NCBI RefSeq assembly: GCF_015070375.1
Contig: NZ_JADCLL010000001.1
Location: forward strand, 746,501 to 810,500
Direction: 5' to 3'
DNA from: Nocardioides kribbensis
GTDB lineage: Bacteria; Actinomycetota; Actinomycetes; Propionibacteriales; Nocardioidaceae
Length of the DNA: 64,000 bases
This document shows, in pieces, positions 1-8,103 of this stretch (positions within the stretch are counted from its first letter, which is position 1; each line of letters begins with the position of its first letter). The notes under the pieces were generated by a model. The model made no database searches and was not told where the DNA came from. It saw only the letters and a program-made list of their open reading frames with translations. A program made the position numbers and the translations under genes.

Positions 1-799
1 CCTCGTGGGTCAGCGCCAGGAGGGTCTTGACGACCTCGCTGTCGGGATCGTCGGAGTCGGGCGCCAGCAGGATGACCGAGCGCGCCGTGGCGTGGCTGCT
101 GACCGCGAGCTCGTCGACGTCCATCGGCGAGCCCGACCGGCACACCACCCGCGTGCCGCGCAGGTCGGGCACCTTGGCACGGATCTCGTCCTCCATCTCG
201 ACCTTGTCGCGGTCGGCGAGCACGACCACCACGGGTCGTCGCCGGCTCTCGTTGGCCAGGGCCAGCTCGCGCAGGATCGTGAACACCGAGTCCGACCAGC
301 CGAGCACCACGGTGTGGTCGCGCTCGAGCACGATGGAGCGCCCGCGGCGCAGGTCGGCCAGCCGCGCGTCGATCCCGGCGGCGATGACGCCGATGAGGGC
401 CGAGACCACGAAGAGCCCGGCCACGGTGAGCAGGAGCATGGCGGCCACCAGCCGCCACGGCGCCTGCTCCTCCCCCGCCACGGTGCCGGGGTCGAGGGCG
501 TGCAGCAGGGCGGAGAAGACCTCGTCGGCGAAGCTGCGGTCGGCGACCGGGTCGTCGGCGCCGCGCAGGCCCAGGAGGCTGACGGCCGCGGCGAAGGCCA
601 CGACCAGCACGGCGGTGACCGCGGCCAGCCAGCCGACCAGCGCCGGCGTGCCGCGGGCCATCGAGTTGTCGAACCGGTAGCGCAGGCGCTCGCCCGGCCG
701 GGGCGGACGGGTGCCCAGCCGGGTGGCCGGGGCGGTCCCGGCCACCCGGGCGGTGGGCGCGGCGGTGCGACGCCTCAGCTGTGGTGCGGTGCGGGCCAT
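1..799 (-). CDS. CASTOR/POLLUX-type ion channel, N-terminal part (cut by window edge)
   Basis: Reading leftwards from an ATG at 799, the frame stays open to the window edge, giving about 266 residues without a stop. After a basic, proline-rich N-terminus come two membrane segments (about residues 53-77 and 116-143) with a short re-entrant-like stretch (ALLHALDPGT) between them. A Rossmann-like segment follows (HTVVLGWSDSV at about 162), then VVVVLADRDKVEMED and RSVILLAPDSDDPDSEV. This order, a two-helix pore followed by an RCK/TrkA-N-like domain, is that of the CASTOR/POLLUX family of putative cation channels at the inner membrane. Ion specificity cannot be told. The C-terminal RCK half lies outside the window. 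The codon pattern fits the neighbours. Confidence 0.75.
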   Translation of the reverse strand, partial: MARTAPQLRRRTAAPTARVAGTAPATRLGTRPPRPGERLRYRFDNSMARGTPALVGWLAAVTAVLVVAFAAAVSLLGLRGADDPVADRSFADEVFSALLHALDPGTVAGEEQAPWRLVAAMLLLTVAGLFVVSALIGVIAAGIDARLADLRRGRSIVLERDHTVVLGWSDSVFTILRELALANESRRRPVVVVLADRDKVEMEDEIRAKVPDLRGTRVVCRSGSPMDVDELAVSSHATARSVILLAPDSDDPDSEVVKTLLALTHE

Positions 800-850
800 G
801 GTGGGGATGGTGCCCCACCCCGCCCGTCGCCGGCAGCGGAACGCCGCGGG

Positions 851-1381
851 TCAGGCCTGTGGTCCGGCCCAGTTCTTGTCCGGCTGCGGCACGGGGCGCC
901 CGGGCTGCTCGCCACCGCGCTGCGTGAGGTAGTTCTCCTTCGGCACCATCACCTTGCGCCGGAAGACGCACACGACCTTGCCGTCCTGGTTGTAGCCGAT
1001 GGTCTCGACGTGGACGACGCCACGGTCGTCCTTGCTCGTCGACTCCGTCTTGCCCAGCACCGTGGTCTCGCCGTACAGGGTGTCGCCGTGGAAGGTGGGC
1101 GCCACGTGGCGCAGCGACTCGACCTCGAGGTTGGCGATCGCCTTGCCGGAGACGTCGGCCACGCTCATCCCCAGCAGCAGGGAGTAGACGTAGTTGCCCA
1201 CGACGACGTTCTTGCCGAACTGCGTGGTCTCCCCGGCGTAGTTGACGTCGAGGTGCAGCGGGTGGTGGTTCATCGTGAGCAGGCAGAACAGGTGGTCGTC
1301 GTACTCGGTCACGGTCTTGCCGGGCCAGTGCTTGTAGGTCGCTCCGACCTCGAACTCCTCGTAGCTGCGGCCGAACTGCAT
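851..1381 (-). CDS. MaoC-like acyl-CoA hydratase (Rv2499c-like)
   Basis: This 176-residue hot-dog-fold protein carries the hydratase motif as TMNHHPLHLD near residue 36; the usual Asp of the R-hydratase motif is Asn, as I recall for the subfamily close to M. tuberculosis Rv2499c, an itaconyl-CoA hydratase of leucine/itaconate breakdown. The expected reaction is reversible hydration of an unsaturated acyl-CoA in the cytosol. The ATG at 1381 is preferred over an upstream in-frame start at 1444 because AGAGGAG lies just ahead of it. An acyl-CoA dehydrogenase of the matching pathway type lies 2.3 kb away at 3720-4913 on the same strand, separated by two unrelated genes. Exact substrate is not determined. 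Confidence 0.8.
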   Translation of the reverse strand: MQFGRSYEEFEVGATYKHWPGKTVTEYDDHLFCLLTMNHHPLHLDVNYAGETTQFGKNVVVGNYVYSLLLGMSVADVSGKAIANLEVESLRHVAPTFHGDTLYGETTVLGKTESTSKDDRGVVHVETIGYNQDGKVVCVFRRKVMVPKENYLTQRGGEQPGRPVPQPDKNWAGPQA

Positions 1382-1515
1382 GGGCTCTCCTCTGGCTCGG
1401 GCGTCGGGCGTCGTCGTGCACCCGCTCGCGGTGTCGCACGCCATGGTGGCGCACGCCGCACCCGGGCGGCCGGGTGCCCGCCGTGGGTTTCGTCACGCCC
1501 CGGCGGTGGGCCGCC

Positions 1516-1521
1516 TACACT
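1516..1521 (+). promoter_or_regulatory. -10 hexamer TACACT of a leaderless unit
   Basis: TACACT ends 6 nt before the GTG at 1528, so transcription would start at or next to the start codon. There is no Shine-Dalgarno sequence before that GTG, which supports a leaderless mRNA. Confidence 0.55.
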
Positions 1522-1527
1522 TCCCCC

Positions 1528-2655
1528 GTGCCGTCCCTCCCGCCGACCGACGACCCCCGCCACCTCGCGCCGGGCCCGCGTCCCCTGCTGACGCTGCTGC
1601 CGGTGGCGGCCGTGCTGGCCAGCGTGGCGCTCGTCCTGGCCCTCACCGGCGGGCTGCCCCCCGGTGACGACGGCGGCGCCGACCTGCGCGCGGCCGAGGC
1701 CGGCACCACGCCCACCGCTCCCGTGGCGGCCACCACGCGCCCGACCCAGGACGTGCTGGAGGCCCCCGCCGCCATCGAGCCCGCCCCCGGGCAGCGGGCC
1801 CGGCAGCTGCGCGCCGCCCTGGAGCCGGGCACCGCCGTGCCCGACCGGCAGACGGCCCTGCCGGTGCGACGCCTCGCGCGCCAGGTCGAGGAGCGCACGA
1901 CCTGCCAGCCCGAGACCGTCGAGCGCGAGCTGACCGTGCTGTCCTACAACATCAAGTCCGGCTTCGCGAGCGGACGAGGACTGCAGCTCGACGACTACGC
2001 CCGCGCGATCGCCGCGACCGCCGCCGACGTCGTGCTGCTCCAGGAGGTCGACCGCAACCGTGCCTTCTCGCGGCGCACCGACCAGCCCGGGATCCTCGGC
2101 GCGCAGCTGGGCATGCAGAACGCCTTCGGGGCCAACGTGCTGCGCAGCGGGGGCAGTCAGTACGGCACCGCGATCCTCTCGCGCTTCCCCATCGAGGAGT
2201 CGGCCAACCGCCTGCTCCCGTTCCTGCCGGGCAAGGGCATGCAGCAGCGCGGCCTGCTGCACGCCACGATCGACGTCGACGGCGTGCCGGTGAGCCTCTA
2301 CAGCACCCACCTGCAGAACCGCTCCGAGCCCTCGCGGATGGCCCAGGCCCGCGCGATCAACCAGGTCATGGCCGCCGACCCGCTGCCCAAGGTCCTGGGC
2401 GGCGACATGAACGCCCACCCGACCTCGGCGCCGATGCGCACGCTGGCGGCCACGATGGTCGACAGCTGGCCCTCCTCGGGCGCCGGGCCCGGCTTCACGC
2501 ACCCCTCGGTCAACCTGCGCGGCCGCATCGACTACCTGCTGCACGGCGGGTCGGGCATCACGCCCCTGGCGAGCTCGGTGCCGGCCGTCACCCTGTCCGA
2601 CCACCGGCCCGTGCGCACGACCTACCAGGTGCAGGGCGTCGTCGAGACCTGCTGA
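1528..2655 (+). CDS. Membrane-anchored endonuclease/exonuclease/phosphatase-family protein
   Basis: The 375-residue protein has one membrane segment at about residues 20-42, then a Pro/Ala/Thr-rich linker, then a complete EEP (DNase I-like) domain from about 135. The metal and catalytic motifs are all visible: LSYNIKSG, LLQEVDR, YGTAILSRFP, STHLQNR, GGDMNAHPTS and SDHRPV. It is probably an extracytoplasmic phosphodiesterase held at the outer face of the membrane. Whether it cuts nucleic acid, phospholipid headgroups or another phosphoester cannot be told. The GTG at 1528 is chosen because of the -10 box just before it; an earlier in-frame start at 1474 would sit upstream of that promoter. It is divergent from the MaoC gene and convergent with the gene at 2677. 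Confidence 0.85.
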   Translation: MPSLPPTDDPRHLAPGPRPLLTLLPVAAVLASVALVLALTGGLPPGDDGGADLRAAEAGTTPTAPVAATTRPTQDVLEAPAAIEPAPGQRARQLRAALEPGTAVPDRQTALPVRRLARQVEERTTCQPETVERELTVLSYNIKSGFASGRGLQLDDYARAIAATAADVVLLQEVDRNRAFSRRTDQPGILGAQLGMQNAFGANVLRSGGSQYGTAILSRFPIEESANRLLPFLPGKGMQQRGLLHATIDVDGVPVSLYSTHLQNRSEPSRMAQARAINQVMAADPLPKVLGGDMNAHPTSAPMRTLAATMVDSWPSSGAGPGFTHPSVNLRGRIDYLLHGGSGITPLASSVPAVTLSDHRPVRTTYQVQGVVETC

Positions 2656-2676
2656 CACCCGGCGTCGGCGTCGGCG

Positions 2677-3696
2677 TCAGTCCACCACCTGCGAGGCCAC
2701 GAGACCCGCGAGCGCGACCAGGGCGGCCTCGCCCACCTCGACGTCGTCGATGCTGGAGGGGTGGACCCCGGGGACCTCGACGGGGGTCAGGTCCTCCCAG
2801 GAGCCGACCAGCCTCGTGCCGGCGTCCCGCAGCACCGCCACGGTGTCGGCCGCCTGCTCGACCACCCACGGCGCCACCGGCAGACCCAGGCGCGGCTCCT
2901 CGGCCCGGCGCGCGGCCAGCACCGTCTTGGCGAGCACCTGCTTGCGCAGCCTGGCCCCGGTCGGGAAGGTGAGGCCCTGGGCGTCGAGGAGCCGGTTGAC
3001 GCGCTGGAGCACCAGGGTCGACGTCAGCCCGAGGGAGGCGTTGGCGCCACCGGTGCCCTCGTGGACGGGCACCGCCACGCCCAGGACCTCGCCGAAGCGG
3101 TGCGCCAGGGTGTCGCGGGGTGCGCCGGGTCCCGGCACGGTGACGACCTGCACGTGGTCGTGCCCGACCGCGCGCGACCAGGAGTCGACGACGCGCGGCA
3201 GGTGCTGCTGACGCCAGAACGTGCCTCCTGCGGTGACCCGGTCGCCGACCCCGGCGCCGCGCCCGGGCCGCTTGGCGGCCACGTCGGCGACGTACTCGTC
3301 CCAGCCCCAGCTGCGGCCGTTCTGGATCGTCTCCTGCCACAGCGAGGCGACCGAGCGGTTGAGGTCGCGGGCGGTCACCACCACGTCCACGACGGCGCCG
3401 CCGCCGAAGGCTCCCACCACGCGGTCGACCTGGTCGGGGCCCGCGGGGCCGAGGAACTCCATGGACACCACCGCGGTGCCGTCGTGCCCGTCGATCTCGT
3501 CGACCATCCGGCGCCACGGGCGCCCGGGGCTCGCGGACAGCACGTCCTTGACCGCGGCGACCTGGCGGCCCCAGCCCGCGCCCGGCACGAGCACGCCGTG
3601 CGCACCCAGCTCCGCCTTGGCGGCGAAGAGCAGGTCCTGCACGAAGCTCGTGCCGGACTTCATCAGACCGACGTGGAGGACCACCCGCTGCGCCAT
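2677..3696 (-). CDS. Sulfotransferase-like P-loop protein 1 (MKSGTS type)
   Basis: The 339-residue protein starts MAQRVVLHVG and then has the 5'-phosphosulfate-type P-loop LMKSGTSFVQ at about residues 11-20. Other family landmarks are VVSMEFLGP, the VVTARDLNRSVASLWQE segment at the position of the 3'-phosphate motif, VTVPGPGAP, a N-A-S-L-G motif before LQRVN, and a C-terminal WEDLTPVEVPGVH. Full-length paralogues lie at 5030, 9102, 14197 and 15413. The fold predicts transfer of sulfuryl from PAPS to a hydroxyl, perhaps on a glycan or lipid; the acceptor is unknown. The product should be cytosolic, as no signal peptide is seen. The ATG at 3696 starts the conserved N-terminus. It ends 21 nt from the convergent EEP gene. 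Confidence 0.8.
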   Translation of the reverse strand: MAQRVVLHVGLMKSGTSFVQDLLFAAKAELGAHGVLVPGAGWGRQVAAVKDVLSASPGRPWRRMVDEIDGHDGTAVVSMEFLGPAGPDQVDRVVGAFGGGAVVDVVVTARDLNRSVASLWQETIQNGRSWGWDEYVADVAAKRPGRGAGVGDRVTAGGTFWRQQHLPRVVDSWSRAVGHDHVQVVTVPGPGAPRDTLAHRFGEVLGVAVPVHEGTGGANASLGLTSTLVLQRVNRLLDAQGLTFPTGARLRKQVLAKTVLAARRAEEPRLGLPVAPWVVEQAADTVAVLRDAGTRLVGSWEDLTPVEVPGVHPSSIDDVEVGEAALVALAGLVASQVVD

Positions 3697-3719
3697 GTCG
3701 CGAGACCCTAGGTCACCGC

Positions 3720-4913
3720 TCAGCGCAGCCGATAATCCTTCAGCACGGCCCGGCCGATGATCATCTTCTGGATGTCGGCGGTGCCCTCGCCGATCAGCAG
3801 GAACGCCGCCTCGCGGTAGAGCCGCTCGATCTCGTACTCCTTGGAGTACCCGTAGCCGCCGTGGATGCGGAACGACGCCTCCACCACCTCGTTGCAGTAC
3901 TCCGCCGCGAGGTACTTGGCCATGCCGGCCTCGACGTCGTTGCGCTGCCCGCCGTCCTTGGACCGCGCCGAGCGGACCATCATCGCGTGGGCGGCCTCGA
4001 CCTTGGTCGCCATCTCGGCCAGGCGGAACAGGATGGCCTGGTGCTCGACGATGGGCTTGCCGAAGGTCTCGCGCTGCTGGGCGTAGGCGATGGCGAGCTC
4101 GAAGGCGCGGTTGGCGACGCCGGTGGCGCGGGCCGCGACGTTGACGCGACCGACCTCGACGCCGTCCATCATCTGGTAGAAGCCCTGGCCGGGGGCGCCG
4201 CCCAGGATCTGGTCTGCCGAGATGCGGTGACCCTCGAGCACCAGCTCGGTGGTGTCGACGCCCTTGTAGCCCATCTTCTCGATCTTGCCCGGCACCGTGA
4301 CGCCCTGGGCGGTCTCCCCGAAGCCGGCCTCCTTCTCGACCAGGAAGGTGGTCATGTTCCGGTAGACCGAGTCGGCGCCCTCGTCGGTCTTGACGAGCAG
4401 CGCGACCAGGGTCGAGGAGCCGCCGTTGGTCAGCCACATCTTCTGGCCGGTGATCTCGTAGCCCTCGTCGGTCCTGACGGCCTTGGTCTTGATGGCCGCG
4501 ACGTCGGAGCCCAGGCCCGGCTCCGACATGGAGAACGACCCGCGCACCTCGCCGGTCGCCATCCGCGGCAGGTACTTCTGCTTCTGCTCCTCGGTGCCGT
4601 GGTGCATGAGCAGGTAGGCCACGATGAAGTGGGTGTTGATGACCCCGGAGACGCTCATCCAGCCGCGGGCGATCTCCTCGACGACCAGGGCGTAGGTCAG
4701 CAGGGACTCGCCCAGACCGCCGTACTCCTCGGGGATCATGAGGCCGAAGACGCCGAGCTCCTTGAGCCCCTCGACGATGTCGGTGGGGTACTCGTCGGCG
4801 TGCTCGAGCTCGGTGGCGACGGGGAGGATCTCGGACTCCACGAAGGAGCGGACGGCCTTCAGGATCTCGGACTGGTCCTCGGTGAGTCCCTCGGTCTGGC
4901 ACAGGCGGGCCAT
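3720..4913 (-). CDS. Acyl-CoA dehydrogenase (FadE19-like)
   Basis: The 397-residue protein shows the full acyl-CoA dehydrogenase layout: N-terminal helices, the FAD/substrate motif SFSMSEPGLGSDVAAIKTKA, a middle beta domain, and the C-terminal catalytic segment LIGEGTADIQKMIIGR, whose Glu is the expected base. It should introduce an alpha-beta double bond into an acyl-CoA and pass electrons to ETF. Similarity by eye is to M. tuberculosis FadE19 (Rv2500c) of branched-chain amino acid breakdown. The ATG at 4913 has GAAGGAG 9 nt upstream; a GTG two codons earlier sits too close to it. The 116-nt upstream region holds TAGGCT as a possible -10 and repeated TACT/TTACT half-sites near 4970-4985. Confidence 0.9.
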   Translation of the reverse strand: MARLCQTEGLTEDQSEILKAVRSFVESEILPVATELEHADEYPTDIVEGLKELGVFGLMIPEEYGGLGESLLTYALVVEEIARGWMSVSGVINTHFIVAYLLMHHGTEEQKQKYLPRMATGEVRGSFSMSEPGLGSDVAAIKTKAVRTDEGYEITGQKMWLTNGGSSTLVALLVKTDEGADSVYRNMTTFLVEKEAGFGETAQGVTVPGKIEKMGYKGVDTTELVLEGHRISADQILGGAPGQGFYQMMDGVEVGRVNVAARATGVANRAFELAIAYAQQRETFGKPIVEHQAILFRLAEMATKVEAAHAMMVRSARSKDGGQRNDVEAGMAKYLAAEYCNEVVEASFRIHGGYGYSKEYEIERLYREAAFLLIGEGTADIQKMIIGRAVLKDYRLR

Positions 4914-5029
4914 CGGCACGTGCTCCTTCGTCTCGGCGCGGCGACGCGGCGGCGTCGGTCGTCGGACCCAAAGTAACCCGTCAGTAGCCTAGGGTCACTT
5001 GTGGGGAACGCCACAGCACGGGCCGGGTC

Positions 5030-6157
5030 TCACCCGACCACGCGCCTGCGCAGCAGCCGGCGCACCGCACGGCGGGCGCGACCGGGCGCCGGGCCGGTCG
5101 GGCCGGCGGCCGGAGCGGGCCCGGTGCTCGAGGCGGGGTCCGGCGCCGCGCGGTCGCGCAGCTCGCCGACGAGATCGGCGACCAGCGCGACGGCGACCTC
5201 GGCGACCTCGGCGTCGGTCACGGAGTCGGGGTGGCGACGCGGCGGCACGACGTCGGGCACGAGCAGCGAGTCGAGGTCGCCCCGGACGTCGTAGCCGCCC
5301 GCGCGCACCGCCGCCACGGCCCGCAGCCCGCGGGCGCGGCAGTCGGCGACCTGGTCCTCGCCGGGCCAGAAGGGCTCGCCCGCGCGGGGCGCGAGCAGCT
5401 GGTCGGCGAGGTGGCTGCGCAGCCACCTCCCCCGGTCCTGGGCACTCCAGGGACCGCTCAGCGCGGCGTTGACCCGTCGCAGGGTCTCGGCCTCGACGAC
5501 GCCCATGCCGGTGTTGGCGAAGCGTCCGCTGGTGTCGACCACCGCGGGGTCGAGGTCCAGCAGCGCGGCGAAGCGGTGCCACAGGTCCTCCCGCGGCTGG
5601 TCGCGTCCCGGCACGGGGAGCACGTGCACCCGCTCCGCGGGCACCGCACCGCCCCAGCGCTCCAGCACCAGCCCGAGGTCGAGGGCACGCCAGTCCCAGA
5701 CGTCGCGGGGGTCCTCGGACTCGCCTCGTCCGTAGTCGGCCAGGGCCGTCGTGCCGCGGTTCTTCAGGTGCTCCTGCCAGCTCGACGCGAAGAGCGAGAG
5801 CGGCTCGCGGGCGGTCACCACCACGTGGACCTCGTCGGCGGGGAGAGCCTCCACCGCGCGGCGCGCCTGGGCGGCGCTGGCGGCGCAGAAGAACTCGTGC
5901 GAGACCAGCACGTCGCCGCTGTGGGTGGCCGTGTCGGCGAGGACGACGTCCCAGGCCTCGGCCGCGCCGGGCCCGCGGCGGCGTACGCCAGGGTCCTCGC
6001 GCACGACCAGGGAGCTCAGCAGGTGGTCGCGCTTGGCCCGCCCGGGGAGCAGCAGACCCGCCTCCAGCAGCGCGGCACGGTGCGACCACCACCCGGCCTG
6101 CAGGTAGCTGGTGCCCGTCTTGGGCAGGCCGATGTGCAGGAAGGCCCGACGGCTCAT
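5030..6157 (-). CDS. Sulfotransferase-like P-loop protein 2 (LPKTGT type)
   Basis: This 375-residue paralogue begins MSRRAFLHIG and has the P-loop LPKTGTSYLQ. It continues with LVSHEFFC, VVTAREPLSLFASSWQE, VLPVPGRDQPREDLWHRFA, a N-T-G-M-G motif before LRRVNAAL, and a C-terminal DLDSLLVPDVVPP, so it keeps the landmarks of the family. It differs from the copies at 2677, 9102 and 14197 in having PKTG instead of MKSG and His-Glu instead of Met-Glu. A basic, Ala/Pro-rich tail ends the protein. Its ATG overlaps the stop of the 99-residue coiled-coil gene by 4 nt (ATGA), so it is the last gene of a coupled trio with the LicD/methyltransferase fusion. The acceptor of any sulfate is unknown. Confidence 0.8.
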   Translation of the reverse strand: MSRRAFLHIGLPKTGTSYLQAGWWSHRAALLEAGLLLPGRAKRDHLLSSLVVREDPGVRRRGPGAAEAWDVVLADTATHSGDVLVSHEFFCAASAAQARRAVEALPADEVHVVVTAREPLSLFASSWQEHLKNRGTTALADYGRGESEDPRDVWDWRALDLGLVLERWGGAVPAERVHVLPVPGRDQPREDLWHRFAALLDLDPAVVDTSGRFANTGMGVVEAETLRRVNAALSGPWSAQDRGRWLRSHLADQLLAPRAGEPFWPGEDQVADCRARGLRAVAAVRAGGYDVRGDLDSLLVPDVVPPRRHPDSVTDAEVAEVAVALVADLVGELRDRAAPDPASSTGPAPAAGPTGPAPGRARRAVRRLLRRRVVG

Positions 6158-6453
6158 CTGCCGAGCTCGGCGGAGTACCGGTCGAGCACCTCCTGCGCCC
6201 GGGCCGGGTCGCTGGAGGCCAGGGGCAGCAGGAGCTCCTGCACGACGTCGGTCAGCTCGGCCAGGCGGAGGTTGAGCCGGCGCAGCTCGCCCACCTCCTC
6301 CTCGAGGTCCGCCACGCGTGCCCGCAGGGCCTCGAGCCCGTCGGGGCCCTCGCCGGCGGCGGCCGGGCGCGAGCGCAGCCCGGGGGCCAGCCGGCGCAGC
6401 CGGTCGACCGGGCCGGCCGGCGCGGGGTCGGGGCGTTCGTCGGGTGCGTTCAT
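6154..6453 (-). CDS. Small coiled-coil protein of unknown function
   Basis: This 99-residue protein has a Pro/Ala-rich first third and then a strongly amphipathic helix, from about LEALRARVADLEEEVGELRR to LRLAELTDVVQELLLPL, with leucine-type heptads typical of a dimeric coiled coil. There is no signal peptide, cysteine motif or known enzyme signature. It overlaps the gene before it (stop 6450) and the gene after it (start 6157) by 4 nt each, so its synthesis is probably coupled to the LicD/methyltransferase fusion and sulfotransferase-like protein 2. A scaffold or oligomerising partner for those enzymes is an inference from context only. I recall similar small ORFs next to polysaccharide genes in Nocardioides but cannot name a family with certainty. 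Confidence 0.75.
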   Translation of the reverse strand: MNAPDERPDPAPAGPVDRLRRLAPGLRSRPAAAGEGPDGLEALRARVADLEEEVGELRRLNLRLAELTDVVQELLLPLASSDPARAQEVLDRYSAELGR

Positions 6454-8036
6454 GCTCTCCACTCCATCACCATGCGGTACCCCCGCAGCGGGGTCTCGTC
6501 CTCGATGCCGCCGGCGGGCGGCTGACCGGTGTGCGTGACGTCCACGGCTGCCTCCTCCACGACGCGTGCGCCGCGTGCGAGGACCTCCGAGCGCACCTGG
6601 TCGGGATCGAGGCCGTGCAGCAGCAGGTGCTGCGGCAGGGGCGGGTCGGCCGGCGGCAGCACGAACTCGAGGTAGAGGCGCCCGCCGCCGGACAGCGCCA
6701 TCGCGGCCAGACGCCACAGGTGTCGTCGGCCACGGTCGCTGGTGGCGTCGGCGACATGACGCGCGAGGACGGCCCGGGGGCCCTCGCGACGGGCCAGGCG
6801 CGCTCCCCAGAGCATGACCTGACGCAGCTCGAGCAGGTTCATCGAGGCGAAGTCGGCGCCCCACCCCTCCTCCTGCGAGCGGGCGTGGAGCCGGGCGAAC
6901 CCGTTGGGCGAGAAGTCCAGCCCCAGCACCGGGTGACCCCGCCGGGCCAGCCACACGGCGTCCTGACCGCGCCCGCAGCCCACGTCGACGACCTCGCAGT
7001 CCTCCGCCTCGCGCCGGTGCAGCAGGCGGGCCAGGTCGTGCGGCTTGCGGACCGGGCCGTGGTGGACCGCGTCGGAGTAGCGCCGGTCCCAGTGGTTGCG
7101 CGCCGCGCGGGTGCCGCGGAACCAGCCGTCGAGACGGCGGGTCGTGGCCGCCGGGGGCGCGTAGGCGAAGGCGGGGTCGGGCCGCCGCCAGGAGGGGCCG
7201 TAGGTCGCCGCCAGGAGGGCCTCCGGGTCGGCCGGGGCCGGCAGCGAGCGCCCCTCCAGGACCACCGAGGTCCGCGGCAGCAGCGCGGAGCGGTCGTAGG
7301 GCACCCACAGCTCGCCCATGAGCATGAGGTGACCCTCGACGAGGGCGCCGGCGAAGACGTCGATGGTGCGTCGGGTGCCGTCGGAGACGGTCAGGTCGAC
7401 ACGGAAGGCGGCCCCGCTGTAGCGGGTGGTGTCGTGGCCGGCGCGGATCAGGTGGCGCTGGACCCGGTAGGACTCGAGGATCACGTCCACCGGGTGCTCG
7501 TGGGAGCTGAGGTAGGCCAGGTCGACGTCGTTGTCGTGCCCGACGAAGCTGCCCTCGCGCACGGCGCCGAGCAGGGTGCCGTAGGCCACGAAGGGCTCCA
7601 CGCCGGCCTCCTCGAGGTCGGCGAGCAGCCGGGCCGTGGCGTCGAGGAGCAGCGCGGTCGCCTCCTCCCCCTGGTCGCCGAAGGCGACGGCGAGCCGGCC
7701 GTGGTTGTCGACGACGAGGTCGCGGCCCTCCCGGTCGACCAGGCGCACACGGTCGGGGCCGGGCCCCATCACGACCTCGCGGTCCAGCAGCACGGTCTCG
7801 CCGCAGGAGACCGTCATCCGCACGGGCCCGTCGAGGGCCTGGGCCAGCTCGCGCGGCCAGGGCACCGCGACCGCACCGGGCGGCCCCGAGGGCGAGGGCG
7901 TGCGACCCGCGACCCGCTCGGTCCACAGGGACCAGACCCGACGACCGTCGAGGAGCACGTCGAGGAGGACGTCGTCGCTGTCGCCGAGCAGGAGGCCCGC
8001 ACGATCGACGTCGACGACCTCGGGCAGCCGTGGCAC
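6450..8036 (-). CDS. LicD-family nucleotidyltransferase-fold protein fused to SAM methyltransferase
   Basis: The 528-residue protein has three parts. Residues 1 to about 130 form a beta-rich region of unknown type. From about 130 to 320 there is a LicD/fukutin-like domain with AYGTLLGAVREGSFVGHDND, whose GHDND-V-D carries the metal-binding acidic pair. From about 335 to the end there is a class I methyltransferase with motif I VVDVGCGRGQDAVWLARRG and acidic motif II LGLDFS. LicD proteins move phosphocholine or sugar-phosphate groups onto surface glycans. The fusion implies that the same chain adds a phospho-substituent and a methyl group; the substrates are unknown. The GTG at 8036 follows GGGAGGGAG by 7 nt and lies 33 nt below a TAGGTT box. 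It heads a three-gene coupled operon reaching 5030. Confidence 0.85.
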   Translation of the reverse strand: MPRLPEVVDVDRAGLLLGDSDDVLLDVLLDGRRVWSLWTERVAGRTPSPSGPPGAVAVPWPRELAQALDGPVRMTVSCGETVLLDREVVMGPGPDRVRLVDREGRDLVVDNHGRLAVAFGDQGEEATALLLDATARLLADLEEAGVEPFVAYGTLLGAVREGSFVGHDNDVDLAYLSSHEHPVDVILESYRVQRHLIRAGHDTTRYSGAAFRVDLTVSDGTRRTIDVFAGALVEGHLMLMGELWVPYDRSALLPRTSVVLEGRSLPAPADPEALLAATYGPSWRRPDPAFAYAPPAATTRRLDGWFRGTRAARNHWDRRYSDAVHHGPVRKPHDLARLLHRREAEDCEVVDVGCGRGQDAVWLARRGHPVLGLDFSPNGFARLHARSQEEGWGADFASMNLLELRQVMLWGARLARREGPRAVLARHVADATSDRGRRHLWRLAAMALSGGGRLYLEFVLPPADPPLPQHLLLHGLDPDQVRSEVLARGARVVEEAAVDVTHTGQPPAGGIEDETPLRGYRMVMEWRA

Positions 8037-8068
8037 CGTCGTACTCCCTCCCCCGTCGTGGAACGGCG

Positions 8069-8074
8069 AACCTA
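8069..8074 (-). promoter_or_regulatory. -10 hexamer TAGGTT for the LicD/methyltransferase operon
   Basis: TAGGTT (on the minus strand) lies about 33 nt before the GTG at 8036, leaving room for a short leader with its ribosome binding site. It lies just after the hairpin that ends the preceding unit. Confidence 0.45.
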
Positions 8075-8077
8075 CCA

Positions 8078-8097
8078 GTCGCGGGCGCCCCCGCGAC
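8078..8097 (-). terminator. GC hairpin after the glycosyltransferase gene
   Basis: A perfect 8-bp stem (8078-8085 with 8090-8097) and a 4-nt loop begin 6 nt after the stop of the gene at 8104. There is no U-tract, as is usual for actinobacterial hairpins. Confidence 0.55.
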
Positions 8098-8103
8098 GTC
8101 GGC

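Noticed and set aside
5..1591. 528-codon plus-strand frame at the left end
   Set aside because: Antisense to the CASTOR/POLLUX-type and MaoC genes; random composition.
2677..4971. 764-codon minus-strand frame fusing sulfotransferase-like gene 1 with upstream sequence
   Set aside because: The upstream part overlaps the acyl-CoA dehydrogenase in another frame on the same strand. The conserved MAQRVVLHVG start at 3696 gives the real gene.
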